In this document: one piece after another, positions 16,413-25,421 of the stretch
Layout of the letters: each line of letters starts with the position of its first letter
How positions within the stretch are numbered: position 1 is the stretch's first letter
Assembly (NCBI GenBank): GCA_017962445.1
Contig: JAGCVI010000017.1
Span: 1 to 58,813, forward strand
Direction: 5' to 3'
DNA length: 58,813 bases
From: Bacteroidales bacterium
Lineage (GTDB): Bacteria; Bacteroidota; Bacteroidia; Bacteroidales; P3
Made by a program: the position numbers and the translations under genes
The notes under the pieces: model-generated
What the model saw: only the letters and a program-made list of their open reading frames with translations
What the model was told of the DNA's origin: nothing
Database searches by the model: none

Positions 16413-19190
16413 CTATAGTTTCTTCAGTATTTGCTCTGCCAGGCCGATGGAGTAGCCATGGCTGTGGAAGAGGATTTCGCCTCGGTTGTTGACGATGGCA
16501 ACAAGTGGATAGTCACCTTTCAGGTCTAATTTCAGGGATTCGGTTATCTGTTTTTCGAAGGTGTTCTTGACTGTGGGGTCGCTGATTATGTAGTCGGTGT
16601 TGGGCAGGTTCCACGACACTGGTTTTGCCGATGCCGGAGCGACAAGATAGGTCATGCCGCCCCATGCTTTGAATTCTTTTCCAAGGGCTTGCATCTCCTT
16701 GATCAAGTGTTTGGACGGCTCCTTGTAGTCGCCCACAAAGACGAACAGCATTCCGGTGCTTCCTGCATAGTCGGCCAGTGTGGCCATGTCGGCAATGATT
16801 TCCTGATTGGGGTCGATTACTGCCTGTATGGTCGCGCTACGTTCAACCAAAGGCCTTAGAATGATTTCCTTGGTAACCTTCTGTCCTTCCTGAATGGTGA
16901 AGTATTCTGCCCTTGCCAGCACGTCGCCTTCGGGGTAGCGGTTGCCTGTGGTGAGGCAGTAATAACCTGGTTCTAAGTCTATTGTTGCAGGGAACTTGCT
17001 CATTCGGCTGTCCTCCTCGAAGTCATAGGTTACGAAATCGCCGTCCTCGAACCTTGCCAGTGAGAAATGCGACCAATAGGTTGGTTTGGCCAGCTCTTTG
17101 GTGGGTTTATAGGTCAGCGTCAACTTGGCGGTGGGCTGCACGGCTGTTTTCTCTTCAAAGCTGATTGCTTCCCATTTGCCTTTCTTCCAGAGCTTTTCAG
17201 CATCTCCGTTGCACACATAGATGGTATTGGTGGCGTTGTCGAGATAGGCGGGAATATTCAGCGAACGGCAGGCGGCAACGAAGAATATGTCGCGGCTGTG
17301 GGCGTCGCTGTGACGCAGTTCATACACTCCGCGCGGAGATATCGGACAGTTGTAGTAGTTACCGGTATCGTCGACCAGGATGTTCTCTTTTGTCCATACT
17401 ATCAGGCTGTTGACATCTTTTATATCAGCCAGTTTCTCTTTAAGGAACTGCCGCCACGGACGCACCATCTCGTTGCTGATGCGGGCAGGCATAATACCTT
17501 TTACGTAGAATTCGTCGTAGGTCTCCATAATGGCCGGCACATTTGGTTTGCACCAGTGCGCCTCAAGCGTTTCGGCCGTAATGTCGCGCATATCCTTGTC
17601 GCTGAAGGTATGCAGATAGTCGTACAAGAAACAGGTCTTGTTTTCGCCGCCACCGACGGAATGATATTCCCCATTCTCGTCCTCTTCTAGACAGGGGCAG
17701 GTAATGGTTACCGTTTCCGTTAAATTCTCATCGGCGTGGTTGTTTATGAATTCTGCCACTTCTGCGTAGTTGCCTTCGGCTTTGTGGATGATTTCCCATG
17801 CTTGTTCGTCGGTGAGGTTTTCGGAGGGTTTGAGCAGTTGCTTGTAGTTCTCCTTTGTCGGGAATGTGGCGACGTATGCGCCCCTCAGGGAGTCTTCACA
17901 GGCTTTGCGTCGCTCGTTGAGCTGGCTTTTCTCCTCGCTAGGCGTCACCTTGGCTTCACCGGCCGCGGGGGGCACGACATCAATCATTTCAAGGTATTCG
18001 TTGCCACTTTCCCGGGTCAGGTAAATATTTGTTTTATTGTTGTTTCGTACGTCAAGTTCGACATAATTGTAGCTTTTGCCGTCGGTGGCCCAAATCTGCA
18101 GGTCGCCCAGACCTGTGGTGAGGCTGGCGTTGCCGTCATTGTCGGTCTTGACGGTGGCGAGGGTATAGAATTCGCTGTAGTTGTAGAGCTTGAACTTCAC
18201 GTCGGCACCTTTGACAGGCTTATTGTGGTTATCGAACACGGTCACAGTGACTTTGCGTGTTGGCGCATAGTGGCTCAGCAGGTTCAGCTCGCTGTACAGG
18301 GCGGTCTGTTTCACCACCTCCTCGTCGCCGTGATAGCGGCCGAAGGCTTTGCTGTGTACCATCATACATCGTGTGGAAGGCACTGCAAACCAGCCCATAT
18401 CAAGTTCTGCATCAGGTTCGCAAGCTCCAAGGAAATACCAGCGGCCACTGCCGGTCCCGTTGCCATCGGTCGCTTTGTCGGCAATCCACACCTCCACCCA
18501 CGCGTGGTTGTCGTCGCAGTGTGCCCAGCGAGGCGTATAGCATTGGCGTGCAGGGATTCCCACGCTGCGCAGGGCGGTGACGGCAAATGTCGACTCCTCT
18601 CCGCAACGACCCAGGGAGGTACGCATAGTGGCCAGTGGTGCCGAGGTGCGTCCGTCGCTGGCGCGGTATGCCACATGTTCATGGCACCAGTGGTTCACCT
18701 CGAGGGCGGCATCGTACATGCTCAGACCTTCAATTCTTGGTGCCAACTCTCTTTGCATCAGTAGTCTGGCAGTGTCGAGGTTCTCGTTGTTGACGCGGTA
18801 GACCAGCACAAAGTGGCGGAAGATGTCCTCCGGCACCGTCTTGCCCCAGCTGAACTTGTCGCGGGCGGCGAAAGCGGCTCTAATCTGCTGCAAGTAAAAG
18901 GTCTGGTCGTAATCGGCCAGGTCGCTGTAAGGCATGTAGGCGTAGAGGAATTCGAGTGCCTCGCGTGTCTCACTGTCGAGCGTGTCCATGCCTGCGAACA
19001 ATGCGTCGGCACGACCGGCGGCCAAATCCTGACGTTTCAGGAAATCGTTGTGGACTTGTGTCCGATAGGCTTCATCGGTAATGAAATGTTTCCCATCGTC
19101 TTTGCCATTCTTTGCAAAAAGGGCGATAAGCAGAATCACGACGGCTGTCGCAATCAGGATTAGCAGGATGTCAAAAGCGTTTTTTCTCAT
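16413..19190 (-). CDS. Transglutaminase-like domain protein with thioredoxin-like C-terminus
   Basis: 925 residues. A single N-terminal hydrophobic anchor (7-26) places it in the periplasm or inner membrane. Residues about 140-270 form a transglutaminase/protease-like domain with a complete triad: Cys196 in GRCGEES, His229 in DNHAWVEVW and Asp260 in GACEPDAELD. A beta-sandwich follows (VTVTVFDNHNKPVKGADV, a surface-protein Ig-like fold), then a second transglutaminase-like region (ILVDDTGNYYNCPISPRGVY) and a C-terminal part around MLFVFVGDYKEPSKHL that looks thioredoxin-like without a CxxC. It is the last gene after U32 and cutC, nine bases behind cutC. Substrate unknown. Confidence 0.85.
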   Translation of the reverse strand: MRKNAFDILLILIATAVVILLIALFAKNGKDDGKHFITDEAYRTQVHNDFLKRQDLAAGRADALFAGMDTLDSETREALEFLYAYMPYSDLADYDQTFYLQQIRAAFAARDKFSWGKTVPEDIFRHFVLVYRVNNENLDTARLLMQRELAPRIEGLSMYDAALEVNHWCHEHVAYRASDGRTSAPLATMRTSLGRCGEESTFAVTALRSVGIPARQCYTPRWAHCDDNHAWVEVWIADKATDGNGTGSGRWYFLGACEPDAELDMGWFAVPSTRCMMVHSKAFGRYHGDEEVVKQTALYSELNLLSHYAPTRKVTVTVFDNHNKPVKGADVKFKLYNYSEFYTLATVKTDNDGNASLTTGLGDLQIWATDGKSYNYVELDVRNNNKTNIYLTRESGNEYLEMIDVVPPAAGEAKVTPSEEKSQLNERRKACEDSLRGAYVATFPTKENYKQLLKPSENLTDEQAWEIIHKAEGNYAEVAEFINNHADENLTETVTITCPCLEEDENGEYHSVGGGENKTCFLYDYLHTFSDKDMRDITAETLEAHWCKPNVPAIMETYDEFYVKGIMPARISNEMVRPWRQFLKEKLADIKDVNSLIVWTKENILVDDTGNYYNCPISPRGVYELRHSDAHSRDIFFVAACRSLNIPAYLDNATNTIYVCNGDAEKLWKKGKWEAISFEEKTAVQPTAKLTLTYKPTKELAKPTYWSHFSLARFEDGDFVTYDFEEDSRMSKFPATIDLEPGYYCLTTGNRYPEGDVLARAEYFTIQEGQKVTKEIILRPLVERSATIQAVIDPNQEIIADMATLADYAGSTGMLFVFVGDYKEPSKHLIKEMQALGKEFKAWGGMTYLVAPASAKPVSWNLPNTDYIISDPTVKNTFEKQITESLKLDLKGDYPLVAIVNNRGEILFHSHGYSIGLAEQILKKL

Positions 19191-19199
19191 GTGGCGGGC

Positions 19200-19925
19200 T
19201 TATGGGTTCAATGGTTTGGTATTCTTTGTTATTCTCAGCAGCTCCTTCACTTGTCCGGTGTCGGTGTAAGTCAGTCCGTTGACGGTGTGCTTGAGCGAGG
19301 CGTGCACTTCGTAAAGTCCTGTATCCATGATTAATGACTCTACATTCGAGGTGGTTATTCCTGATGCACCGATGATGTCGATACGCCGGTTGGCCTGTCT
19401 CACCAGTTGTTTCAGTGTCGCTGCACCTTCAATAGCCGTGGGCATGCAACCCGATGTCAGCAGTTTTTGGCATCCGCAGTCAATAATCCTCTCGAGTGCG
19501 TCGCTCGGATTGCGGCATTCATCAAAGGCCCGGTGAAAGGTAACTCCCATGCCTTCAGCGGCTTTGACAGCCTCTTTTGTTTTGGCAGTGTCGATGTCAC
19601 CATCGGGGGTCAGAAATCCGACGACCACAGCATCTGCACACAGTCGGTGCGCCAGCTCGATGTCGCGAAGGATGACGCGCATCTCTTCGTTGTCGTAGCA
19701 GAAGTTCCCGCCACGGGGACGAATCAAAACACGTGTATGCAGGTTCAACTCCTTGACACAGTATTCGATGGCTGCCGCCGATGGTGTGGTTCCACCCTCG
19801 CCCAAGGCTTGGCAGAGCTCTATCCTGTAGGCTCCCCCGGACTTGGCGTTGCGAGCTGAAAGTACTGAGTTGCAACAGATTTCTACTTGTACGATAGGTT
19901 TTGAATTCATTTCCATTTCAGCCAT
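19200..19925 (-). CDS. cutC: Copper homeostasis protein CutC family (TIM barrel)
   Basis: 241 residues, usual length. Recognised from VEICCNSVLSARNAKSGGA, the YRIELCQALGEGGTTPS block, VLIRPRGGNFCYDNEEM and GVTFHRAFDECRNP, then LTSGCMPTA. CutC was linked to copper tolerance, but its biochemical activity is not settled. It sits two bases behind the U32 gene and nine bases ahead of the transglutaminase gene, so the three are an operon. Confidence 0.95.
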   Translation of the reverse strand: MAEMEMNSKPIVQVEICCNSVLSARNAKSGGAYRIELCQALGEGGTTPSAAAIEYCVKELNLHTRVLIRPRGGNFCYDNEEMRVILRDIELAHRLCADAVVVGFLTPDGDIDTAKTKEAVKAAEGMGVTFHRAFDECRNPSDALERIIDCGCQKLLTSGCMPTAIEGAATLKQLVRQANRRIDIIGASGITTSNVESLIMDTGLYEVHASLKHTVNGLTYTDTGQVKELLRITKNTKPLNP

Positions 19926-19927
19926 TT

Positions 19928-21760
19928 TTAATCAACAATTATTTGCATTTCACACTCTTTGCAATTGAATTGCAGTCTGAAGCGACGCCCGTTGTTGACA
20001 AGGAAGAGGTCGCCTTGATAGTCGGCTGCCACCTGTTTGTTGATCTTGTTCATCAGACACTGTCCCAGCTCATAGCGCAAACAGTACTTGCATGTCATCA
20101 GTGCTTTGCCGCTGTAGTCCCCCGTTGCCTCAAGTCCGCGCTCGGAACAGGCGGCATGGTGGCGAAGGTAGAAAGCCTCGGCCTTGTCGTTGATGATGTT
20201 GGCACGGTAGTCGAGACACTTTTCGTGGTATGGAATATCGTTGGGTGTCAATGGTTTGTCTTTGGGGTGGAAATGGTTGACTCTTTCCTGTTGATGCTGT
20301 TCGGCGGCGTTGCGTCGCAGCTCGTTGAGAATTGACGCCTGCACGAAGGGTATCTTGTCGATGTTAATCGTCAAATCCTTGATTTCAAATATTGTTGAGC
20401 CTAGTTTTGACAGCTGTTTCGTTATCGTTTCTTTTGCTTTGTCGGGGTCGCGGGCCTCGTTTTTCTCGCATTCGATGGTCGTGGTCGATGTGAAACCGTC
20501 GTCGTCGCTCAACGACAGAGCGATACCTCTTTCTGTCTCTGCAACTCTCATGGACACTGCCACTTTGCGTTCGGCAGTGTTGCCTTGCAGTGTTTTCTCG
20601 AAAGCATAGTCGTTGTTGCGCCATATAACGGTTTCTGGTCTGATTTCAAGTGTTTTGTTTGCCGAGATGCGGTTGCCGTCGACATGATTGACAAGGAACC
20701 CTTCAAGTTTGTTGTCCTGGTTGAGATAGCATAGTCCGTCGCCGGCCGTAAGCGTTTCTTTTGTGTTCAATGTCAGTTGGTTGCCATGAGACGACAGGAC
20801 GGTGCCGATTTTCTTGCCGAGTGACTTTTGTGTCGCGTGCGACGCCATGGACTGTCGCTTGACAAGGAAATAGTCGGTGAAGCTGCGGTTGAAGGTGCGT
20901 TCCAGATCAGGGGTGAAGAATATTCTTGTTTTGCCCGACGAGCTGGCTTGCAATCCTCCGTGGCTTCGGTTTATTATTCCGTCCAGCAGTTGACGGTAGT
21001 ATGCCGTGACATTCTTGACGTAAGAGATGTCTTTAAGCCGTCCCTCGATTTTGAACGATGTTATTCCAGCAGCAATCATGCTTTCAATGTGTTGCACAGC
21101 CGAGAAGTCTTTGAGCGAGAGCAGATGCTCGTTGTGGTGTAGCATCTTCCCTGCGGCGTTGACCAGGTCGTATGCTGAGCGGCAGGACTGCGAACAGGCA
21201 CCGCGGTTTCCGCTCCGGCGGTTGAGGTACTGGCTCATATAGCATTGGCCGCTGTAGCAGACACATAGCGCGCCCTGAACGAATGCCTCGAGGTCGGCAT
21301 CTGTTTGTTGGCGTAGTGTTTTCATCTGCTCGAGTGATGTCTCGCGTGCCAGTATGATACGCTTGAATCCCACTTGCTCCAAGAATTTTACACGTCTCGG
21401 GTCGATATTGTGGGTCTGTGTGGAGGCATGTAGCTCGATGGGAGGCAAGTTCATTTCGAGAAGGCCCATGTCCTGCACTATAAGTGCGTCGACACCAGCA
21501 TTGTAGAGCGACCATATCATCTTCTCCGCCTCTTCGAGCTCATTGTCGAAGAGCAGTGTGTTCACGGTTGCAAAAACTTTGGAACCAAAGAGATGAGCAT
21601 ATCTTACCAGATTGTCGATATCTTCGATGCTGTTGCCGACGGCAGCGCGTGCACCAAAAGAGGGAGCACCGATATAAACGGCATCGGCACCATGGTTTAT
21701 TGCCGCCTTGCCTTGTTCGGCGTTCTTCGCCGGAGCCAACAGTTCGAGGGAGGTATGCAT
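19928..21760 (-). CDS. Peptidase U32 family protein, RlhA/TrhP-type RNA hydroxylase candidate
   Basis: 610 residues. The N-terminal TIM barrel begins ELLAPAKNAEQGKAAINHGADAVYIG and carries the U32 signature EAFVQGALCVCYSGQCYMS (Cys166, 168, 173) with further Cys189 and Cys193, a cluster likely to bind iron-sulfur. The C-terminal extension (about 370-610) corresponds to the long members such as E. coli RlhA, which hydroxylates 23S rRNA, rather than the shorter TrhP. True protease activity is doubtful for this family. It is the first gene of an operon with cutC and the transglutaminase protein. Confidence 0.88.
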   Translation of the reverse strand: MHTSLELLAPAKNAEQGKAAINHGADAVYIGAPSFGARAAVGNSIEDIDNLVRYAHLFGSKVFATVNTLLFDNELEEAEKMIWSLYNAGVDALIVQDMGLLEMNLPPIELHASTQTHNIDPRRVKFLEQVGFKRIILARETSLEQMKTLRQQTDADLEAFVQGALCVCYSGQCYMSQYLNRRSGNRGACSQSCRSAYDLVNAAGKMLHHNEHLLSLKDFSAVQHIESMIAAGITSFKIEGRLKDISYVKNVTAYYRQLLDGIINRSHGGLQASSSGKTRIFFTPDLERTFNRSFTDYFLVKRQSMASHATQKSLGKKIGTVLSSHGNQLTLNTKETLTAGDGLCYLNQDNKLEGFLVNHVDGNRISANKTLEIRPETVIWRNNDYAFEKTLQGNTAERKVAVSMRVAETERGIALSLSDDDGFTSTTTIECEKNEARDPDKAKETITKQLSKLGSTIFEIKDLTINIDKIPFVQASILNELRRNAAEQHQQERVNHFHPKDKPLTPNDIPYHEKCLDYRANIINDKAEAFYLRHHAACSERGLEATGDYSGKALMTCKYCLRYELGQCLMNKINKQVAADYQGDLFLVNNGRRFRLQFNCKECEMQIIVD

Positions 21761-21792
21761 GGTTTCAAAACGCGATATTATTGTAATTATTG

Positions 21793-21800
21793 TATATTTG
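21793..21800 (+). promoter_or_regulatory. -7 element for aroB
   Basis: TATATTTG fits TAnnTTTG. It lies 56 bases before the ATG at 21856 and downstream of the in-frame Met at 21790, supporting the later start. Confidence 0.5.
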
Positions 21801-21855
21801 TATTGTTTTTGTCGTATTACTATTATCTGTAACTATTTCAATTCATGCTTTTTAT

Positions 21856-22926
21856 ATGAAACCGAAAACTATTCTTCCCTCACGGATTTCGTCACTGGCC
21901 AAGTTGAATCGTATGCTTCGCCAAGAGAATTACGCAGATGCGAAATTCTTCATTATTGTTGACGAGAACACGTTTACGCATTGTTTGCCAGTTTTGGTGG
22001 GTTCAGTGTCGGCATTGGAGCAGGCGGAGTTCTTCGAGGTGCCTGTCGGCGAAGAGGCCAAGTCGTTGGAGGTAGCAGCACAGTTGTGGGGTGCCCTGCT
22101 CGAGAGCGGTGCCGACCGCAACAGTGTCATTGTCAACCTTGGAGGCGGTTGTGTCAGCGACCTTGGAGGCTTTGTGGCAGCTGGTTTCAAGAGGGGAATA
22201 CGATACATAAACGTGCCTACAACGCTTATTGGCATGGTAGACGCAGCCATCGGTGGCAAAACAGCCGTGAATCTTGGAAATGCCAAGAACCAGGTGGGCT
22301 TCTTTCATCAGCCGGAAGCGGTCTGTATATGTCCCGATTTCCTTGACACACTGCACGATGTGGATCTGGAATCAGGTTTTTTTGAAATGGCCAAGACGTT
22401 GTTGCTGAGCGACGACAAGGCTTTTGACGAGCTGATCACCGCCGTTGAGGGATGTAAATCGCTACCACTTGACGTGGTTAAGCGTTTTGTTCCGCAATGT
22501 GTTGATTTCAAGAATTGTGTTGTCGGTGCCGACTTAATGGAAAAGTCCGTCCGCAAGATACTGAATCTCGGCCACACCTTCGGTCACGCCATCGAGAGTT
22601 TCCTGATGGATTGCGGACAGCCGTTGCCGCATGGGGCAGCCGTCGGCATCGGTCTGAAATGTGAGCTTTATCTATCGGTTAAAAAGATTGGAATGAGTGA
22701 GAAAGTGTACGATAGCCTGTGCCGGATACTGCAAACGTTTGTCACCGTCCCGAAGTTCTCGCTGCGCGACACGGAGAAAATAATCTCTTACATGCATCAG
22801 GACAAAAAGAACAGAGAAGGGCTGATTCTATGTGTCTTGCTTCAGGAGATAGGAGTGCCTGTCATTGATGTAGCCCTCGACGAGAACGAGGTGCGCGATG
22901 CTCTGTTAAAGGCCTCCAAGTTCTAA
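21856..22926 (+). CDS. aroB: 3-dehydroquinate synthase
   Basis: 356 residues. Makes 3-dehydroquinate from DAHP in the shikimate pathway, using NAD and a divalent metal. Visible marks: NLGGGCVSDLGGFVA with the NAD-binding Gly-rich loop, the YINVPTTLIGMVDAAIGGKTAVN block, and the metal-ligand region NLGHTFGHAIES. ATG at 21856 (MKPKTILPS) is favoured; a reading from 21790 would add a hydrophobic N-terminus that starts before the likely promoter. Its last 21 bases overlap the convergent nuclease gene, an unusual tail-to-tail overlap. Confidence 0.97.
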   Translation: MKPKTILPSRISSLAKLNRMLRQENYADAKFFIIVDENTFTHCLPVLVGSVSALEQAEFFEVPVGEEAKSLEVAAQLWGALLESGADRNSVIVNLGGGCVSDLGGFVAAGFKRGIRYINVPTTLIGMVDAAIGGKTAVNLGNAKNQVGFFHQPEAVCICPDFLDTLHDVDLESGFFEMAKTLLLSDDKAFDELITAVEGCKSLPLDVVKRFVPQCVDFKNCVVGADLMEKSVRKILNLGHTFGHAIESFLMDCGQPLPHGAAVGIGLKCELYLSVKKIGMSEKVYDSLCRILQTFVTVPKFSLRDTEKIISYMHQDKKNREGLILCVLLQEIGVPVIDVALDENEVRDALLKASKF

Positions 22927-23580
22927 CTGTTTTGTAATCTTGCCCGAACAATACCTTGAGTAGGGGCATTCGTATGGCGACAGGCAGTGTTCGCCTGTTT
23001 CTATTTGTGGCTCTGTGCCCTGCAGTACCTCTTTGAAACGCTCTACATGCTTTGCTATCAGTGGTTCGGCCCCTCGTGCCTCGGGCAGAAGCTCTTCGTA
23101 TAGAGGGTTGTCGTTGCCGTCGTTGTATATTATCGAGAAGGAGACAATACTCTTCAAGCAATGGTTGATGACATAGTGCTGTATGCTGACATCGCGACGG
23201 AAAACATCCTTCACTGACAACGAGTTCTTTATCTCATATATCGAGACATTGCCGTCAGCGTCCTTGTGCAGCACATCGGCAAGTACAAGCACCTCGTTAT
23301 AGACAAATCCAGCCTCGCAGATGTTTACTTCTCCCGGTTGCTCAAGCAGTTGAGCGGTCATTTCCGGATATTTCTGGATATTCCTGCCGCAGTGCTGACT
23401 GACATCTATTGCATTTGGAAACAGGCTCTTGACCATAGCCTCGAAGTCGCGCCCCTTGCGGAAACGCATAAGTGTCTCGGGTGGGAAATAGGCCATTTGG
23501 GGTTTGTATACGTCAAGATACAATGCTTTTTCGCATTGCAGGCCTAAAATGAACTTGCTCTTTGTCAGGCGGTAAAGCAT
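22906..23580 (-). CDS. Cas4/AddB-like PD-(D/E)xK nuclease with probable 4Fe-4S cluster
   Basis: 224 residues. Starts LTKSKFILGLQCEKALYLD with Cys16, a segment typical of Fe-S nucleases of the Cas4/AddB/DUF2779 group. The catalytic core shows Asp102 (VLADVL), Glu116-x-Lys118 (YEIKNS) and the Gln134 motif (SIQHYV). Three more Cys near the end (199, 205, 211 in CLSPYECPYSRYC) complete a four-Cys set that would tie the N- and C-termini round a 4Fe-4S cluster. No CRISPR array or other cas gene is present. It lies three bases from the aspartate kinase gene downstream of it in the operon order (kinase first) and overlaps the aroB tail. Role unknown; DNA repair or processing is likely. Confidence 0.8.
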   Translation of the reverse strand: MLYRLTKSKFILGLQCEKALYLDVYKPQMAYFPPETLMRFRKGRDFEAMVKSLFPNAIDVSQHCGRNIQKYPEMTAQLLEQPGEVNICEAGFVYNEVLVLADVLHKDADGNVSIYEIKNSLSVKDVFRRDVSIQHYVINHCLKSIVSFSIIYNDGNDNPLYEELLPEARGAEPLIAKHVERFKEVLQGTEPQIETGEHCLSPYECPYSRYCSGKITKQLELGGL

Positions 23581-23583
23581 GGT

Positions 23584-24849
23584 TTAGTTCTCAACAAGCA
23601 GCTGGGTTGTGGTGCGGGCACGTTGTTGAAGCAGGATGTTACGTCCAGCCACTATCTGATCTATAATCGCTTGATTATAATAGCGTATGGTTATCAGCTG
23701 AAGGCCTGTGTTGTAAACCACCCTGAAATCGTTTTCAAGACGTTCACGCAGTCGCTTCAGCAGTATTTCGTTGTAATCGATACAGAACGAGAAACTTAAG
23801 GCTGAATTCTGCATAAGGTTTACGCGGATATTGAGTTCGGCGAGCACCGCGAAGATGGTCTGCAGGTTGTCTTCAGCAATAAAGGAGAAGTCCTTGGGCT
23901 GGATAGATATCAGTAACTGGTTGTTTTTAAAGATATATAGAGGTGTAAGGGGTTCGATGCTGTCGAAAGGTCCAATGATTGAACCTTCTGCGGTGGGGTC
24001 TATGAACGACTTGATATTGAGGCGGATGCCTTTGTTTTGAATAGGTTTCACCGTCTTGGGGTGTATGACGGAGGCTCCGTAGTATGCGAGTTCAATGGCT
24101 TCGTTAAAAGGTATCTTGTTGATTTTTATTGTCTCGTGGAAGAATTTCGGGTCTGCATTGAGGAATCCCGGGACATCTTTCCATATCGTCATGCTTTCGG
24201 CGTCGAGGCTGTAAGAGAGTATCGATGCGCTGTAGTCGGAACCCTCACGTCCGAGCGTGGTGGTTGTCCCCGCCGCTGTCCCTGCAATAAAGCCCTGGGT
24301 GATTATTAATTTTGAATTTTTAATTTTGAATTTTGAATTGATGACATCTTGAGCTTGGTGTCGTGTCGTCTCGAAGTCGACGATGCCCTCGCGGTAGTTC
24401 TCGTTTGTACGTATGACGTTGCGGATGTCAATCCATATATTGCTGATACCAATACTGTTAAGATAGCCTGAGATAAGTGTTGTAGAAATGATTTCGCCAA
24501 AAGAAACGGTTTGGTCGTAGTCAAAGTTGTAAGTCGTAGGTTTTTGGGACGATGTCTTGTTGAGTTGGTCAAAAAGTTCATGAAGTCTTTCCAAAGTCGG
24601 ATCGTCATTTGGCAGAAGTTGTCGGGCAATTCCAAGATGATACTCTTTTGACTGCTCGATCAGCTGTTTGCGCTCCTCGTCTGATTTCGGCACACCAGGG
24701 ATAATCTTTTCGAGAAGATTGGTTGTCTTGCCCATAGCGGAGACCACCACTACAAGAGGTTGGTCAAGGTGCTGGGAAACAATGCTTGCCATGTTTTTTA
24801 TGGCGTCCACGCTGTTGACGGATGCCCCGCCGAATTTGAAGACTTGCAT
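23584..24849 (-). CDS. Aspartate kinase
   Basis: 421 residues, of monofunctional type. Phosphorylates aspartate at the entry to Lys/Thr/Met synthesis. Marks: VFKFGGASV at the N-terminus, VVVVSAMGKTTNLLE, the TTTLGREGSDYSA catalytic loop, and KDVPGFLNADPKF; the C-terminal third holds two ACT-like regulatory segments (LISIQPKDFSFIAEDNL; LQLITIRYYN). Odd feature: residues 171-182 read NSKFKIKNSKLI, encoded by an AT-rich seven-base repeat array (24305-24339) inserted in frame between the substrate domain helices and the QGFIAG strand. smpB precedes it by 63 bases and the nuclease gene follows after three. Confidence 0.94.
   Translation of the reverse strand: MQVFKFGGASVNSVDAIKNMASIVSQHLDQPLVVVVSAMGKTTNLLEKIIPGVPKSDEERKQLIEQSKEYHLGIARQLLPNDDPTLERLHELFDQLNKTSSQKPTTYNFDYDQTVSFGEIISTTLISGYLNSIGISNIWIDIRNVIRTNENYREGIVDFETTRHQAQDVINSKFKIKNSKLIITQGFIAGTAAGTTTTLGREGSDYSASILSYSLDAESMTIWKDVPGFLNADPKFFHETIKINKIPFNEAIELAYYGASVIHPKTVKPIQNKGIRLNIKSFIDPTAEGSIIGPFDSIEPLTPLYIFKNNQLLISIQPKDFSFIAEDNLQTIFAVLAELNIRVNLMQNSALSFSFCIDYNEILLKRLRERLENDFRVVYNTGLQLITIRYYNQAIIDQIVAGRNILLQQRARTTTQLLVEN
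24305..24339. repeat. AT-rich heptamer array inside aspartate kinase gene
   Basis: Five units ATTAATT, TTGAATT, TTTAATT, TTGAATT, TTGAATT in direct succession within the coding region. It makes the peptide NSKFKIKNSKL on the minus strand without breaking the frame. Confidence 0.8.
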
Positions 24850-24912
24850 AATGAATGTCGATATGTTTGGTGTTGATACGTTGATAGGGCCGGCTTTAAA
24901 AACACTTAACGG

Positions 24913-25365
24913 TTACCGCAGCTGCCGTTCCATGTCGCGGCGGGTGTCCTTTTCTTTTATCGACTCCCGTTTGTCGAAGAATTTCTTGCCTCGCGCCAAT
25001 GAGATGTCCAGTTTAGCGTACCCTTCGGGGTTGACATAGAGCAGTGTAGGTATGATGGTGAAGCCGCGTTCCTTGATTTTGATTTGCAGTTTGCGGAGTT
25101 CCTTGCGGTTCAGCAGCAATTTTCGGTCGCGCTTGGCGGCGTGGTTGAGCCATGAACCGAAACGATATTCGGCGATGTGCATCTGTCTCACAAACAATTC
25201 GTCACCGATGAATACGCAGTAGGCATCGGTCAGGTTGGCACGTCCCTCGCGGATGCTCTTTATCTCTGTGCCTGTCAGCACCAGTCCAGCCGTGTACGAA
25301 TCCATCAGGAAGTACTGGTATTCAGCCTTCTTGTTTTTTATCTCGATGATATTTTTGGCTTCCAT
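24913..25365 (-). CDS. smpB: SsrA-binding protein SmpB
   Basis: 150 residues. Binds tmRNA and brings it to stalled ribosomes for trans-translation. Marks: [20 protein letters not shown] with the [20 protein letters not shown] block, the [18 protein letters not shown] region, and the basic tail [15 protein letters not shown] ending RQL. ATG at 25365 (MEAKNIIEI) is clear; the open frame upstream of it is Arg/His-rich and not protein-like. The tmRNA gene itself was not found in the window. It follows the GH78 gene by 56 bases. Confidence 0.97.
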   Translation of the reverse strand: MEAKNIIEIKNKKAEYQYFLMDSYTAGLVLTGTEIKSIREGRANLTDAYCVFIGDELFVRQMHIAEYRFGSWLNHAAKRDRKLLLNRKELRKLQIKIKERGFTIIPTLLYVNPEGYAKLDISLARGKKFFDKRESIKEKDTRRDMERQLR

Positions 25366-25421
25366 GCAAACAATTACGTCAAAACGATGAAAATGTTGTG
25401 TGAATGGAGAATTTAAGTGGT

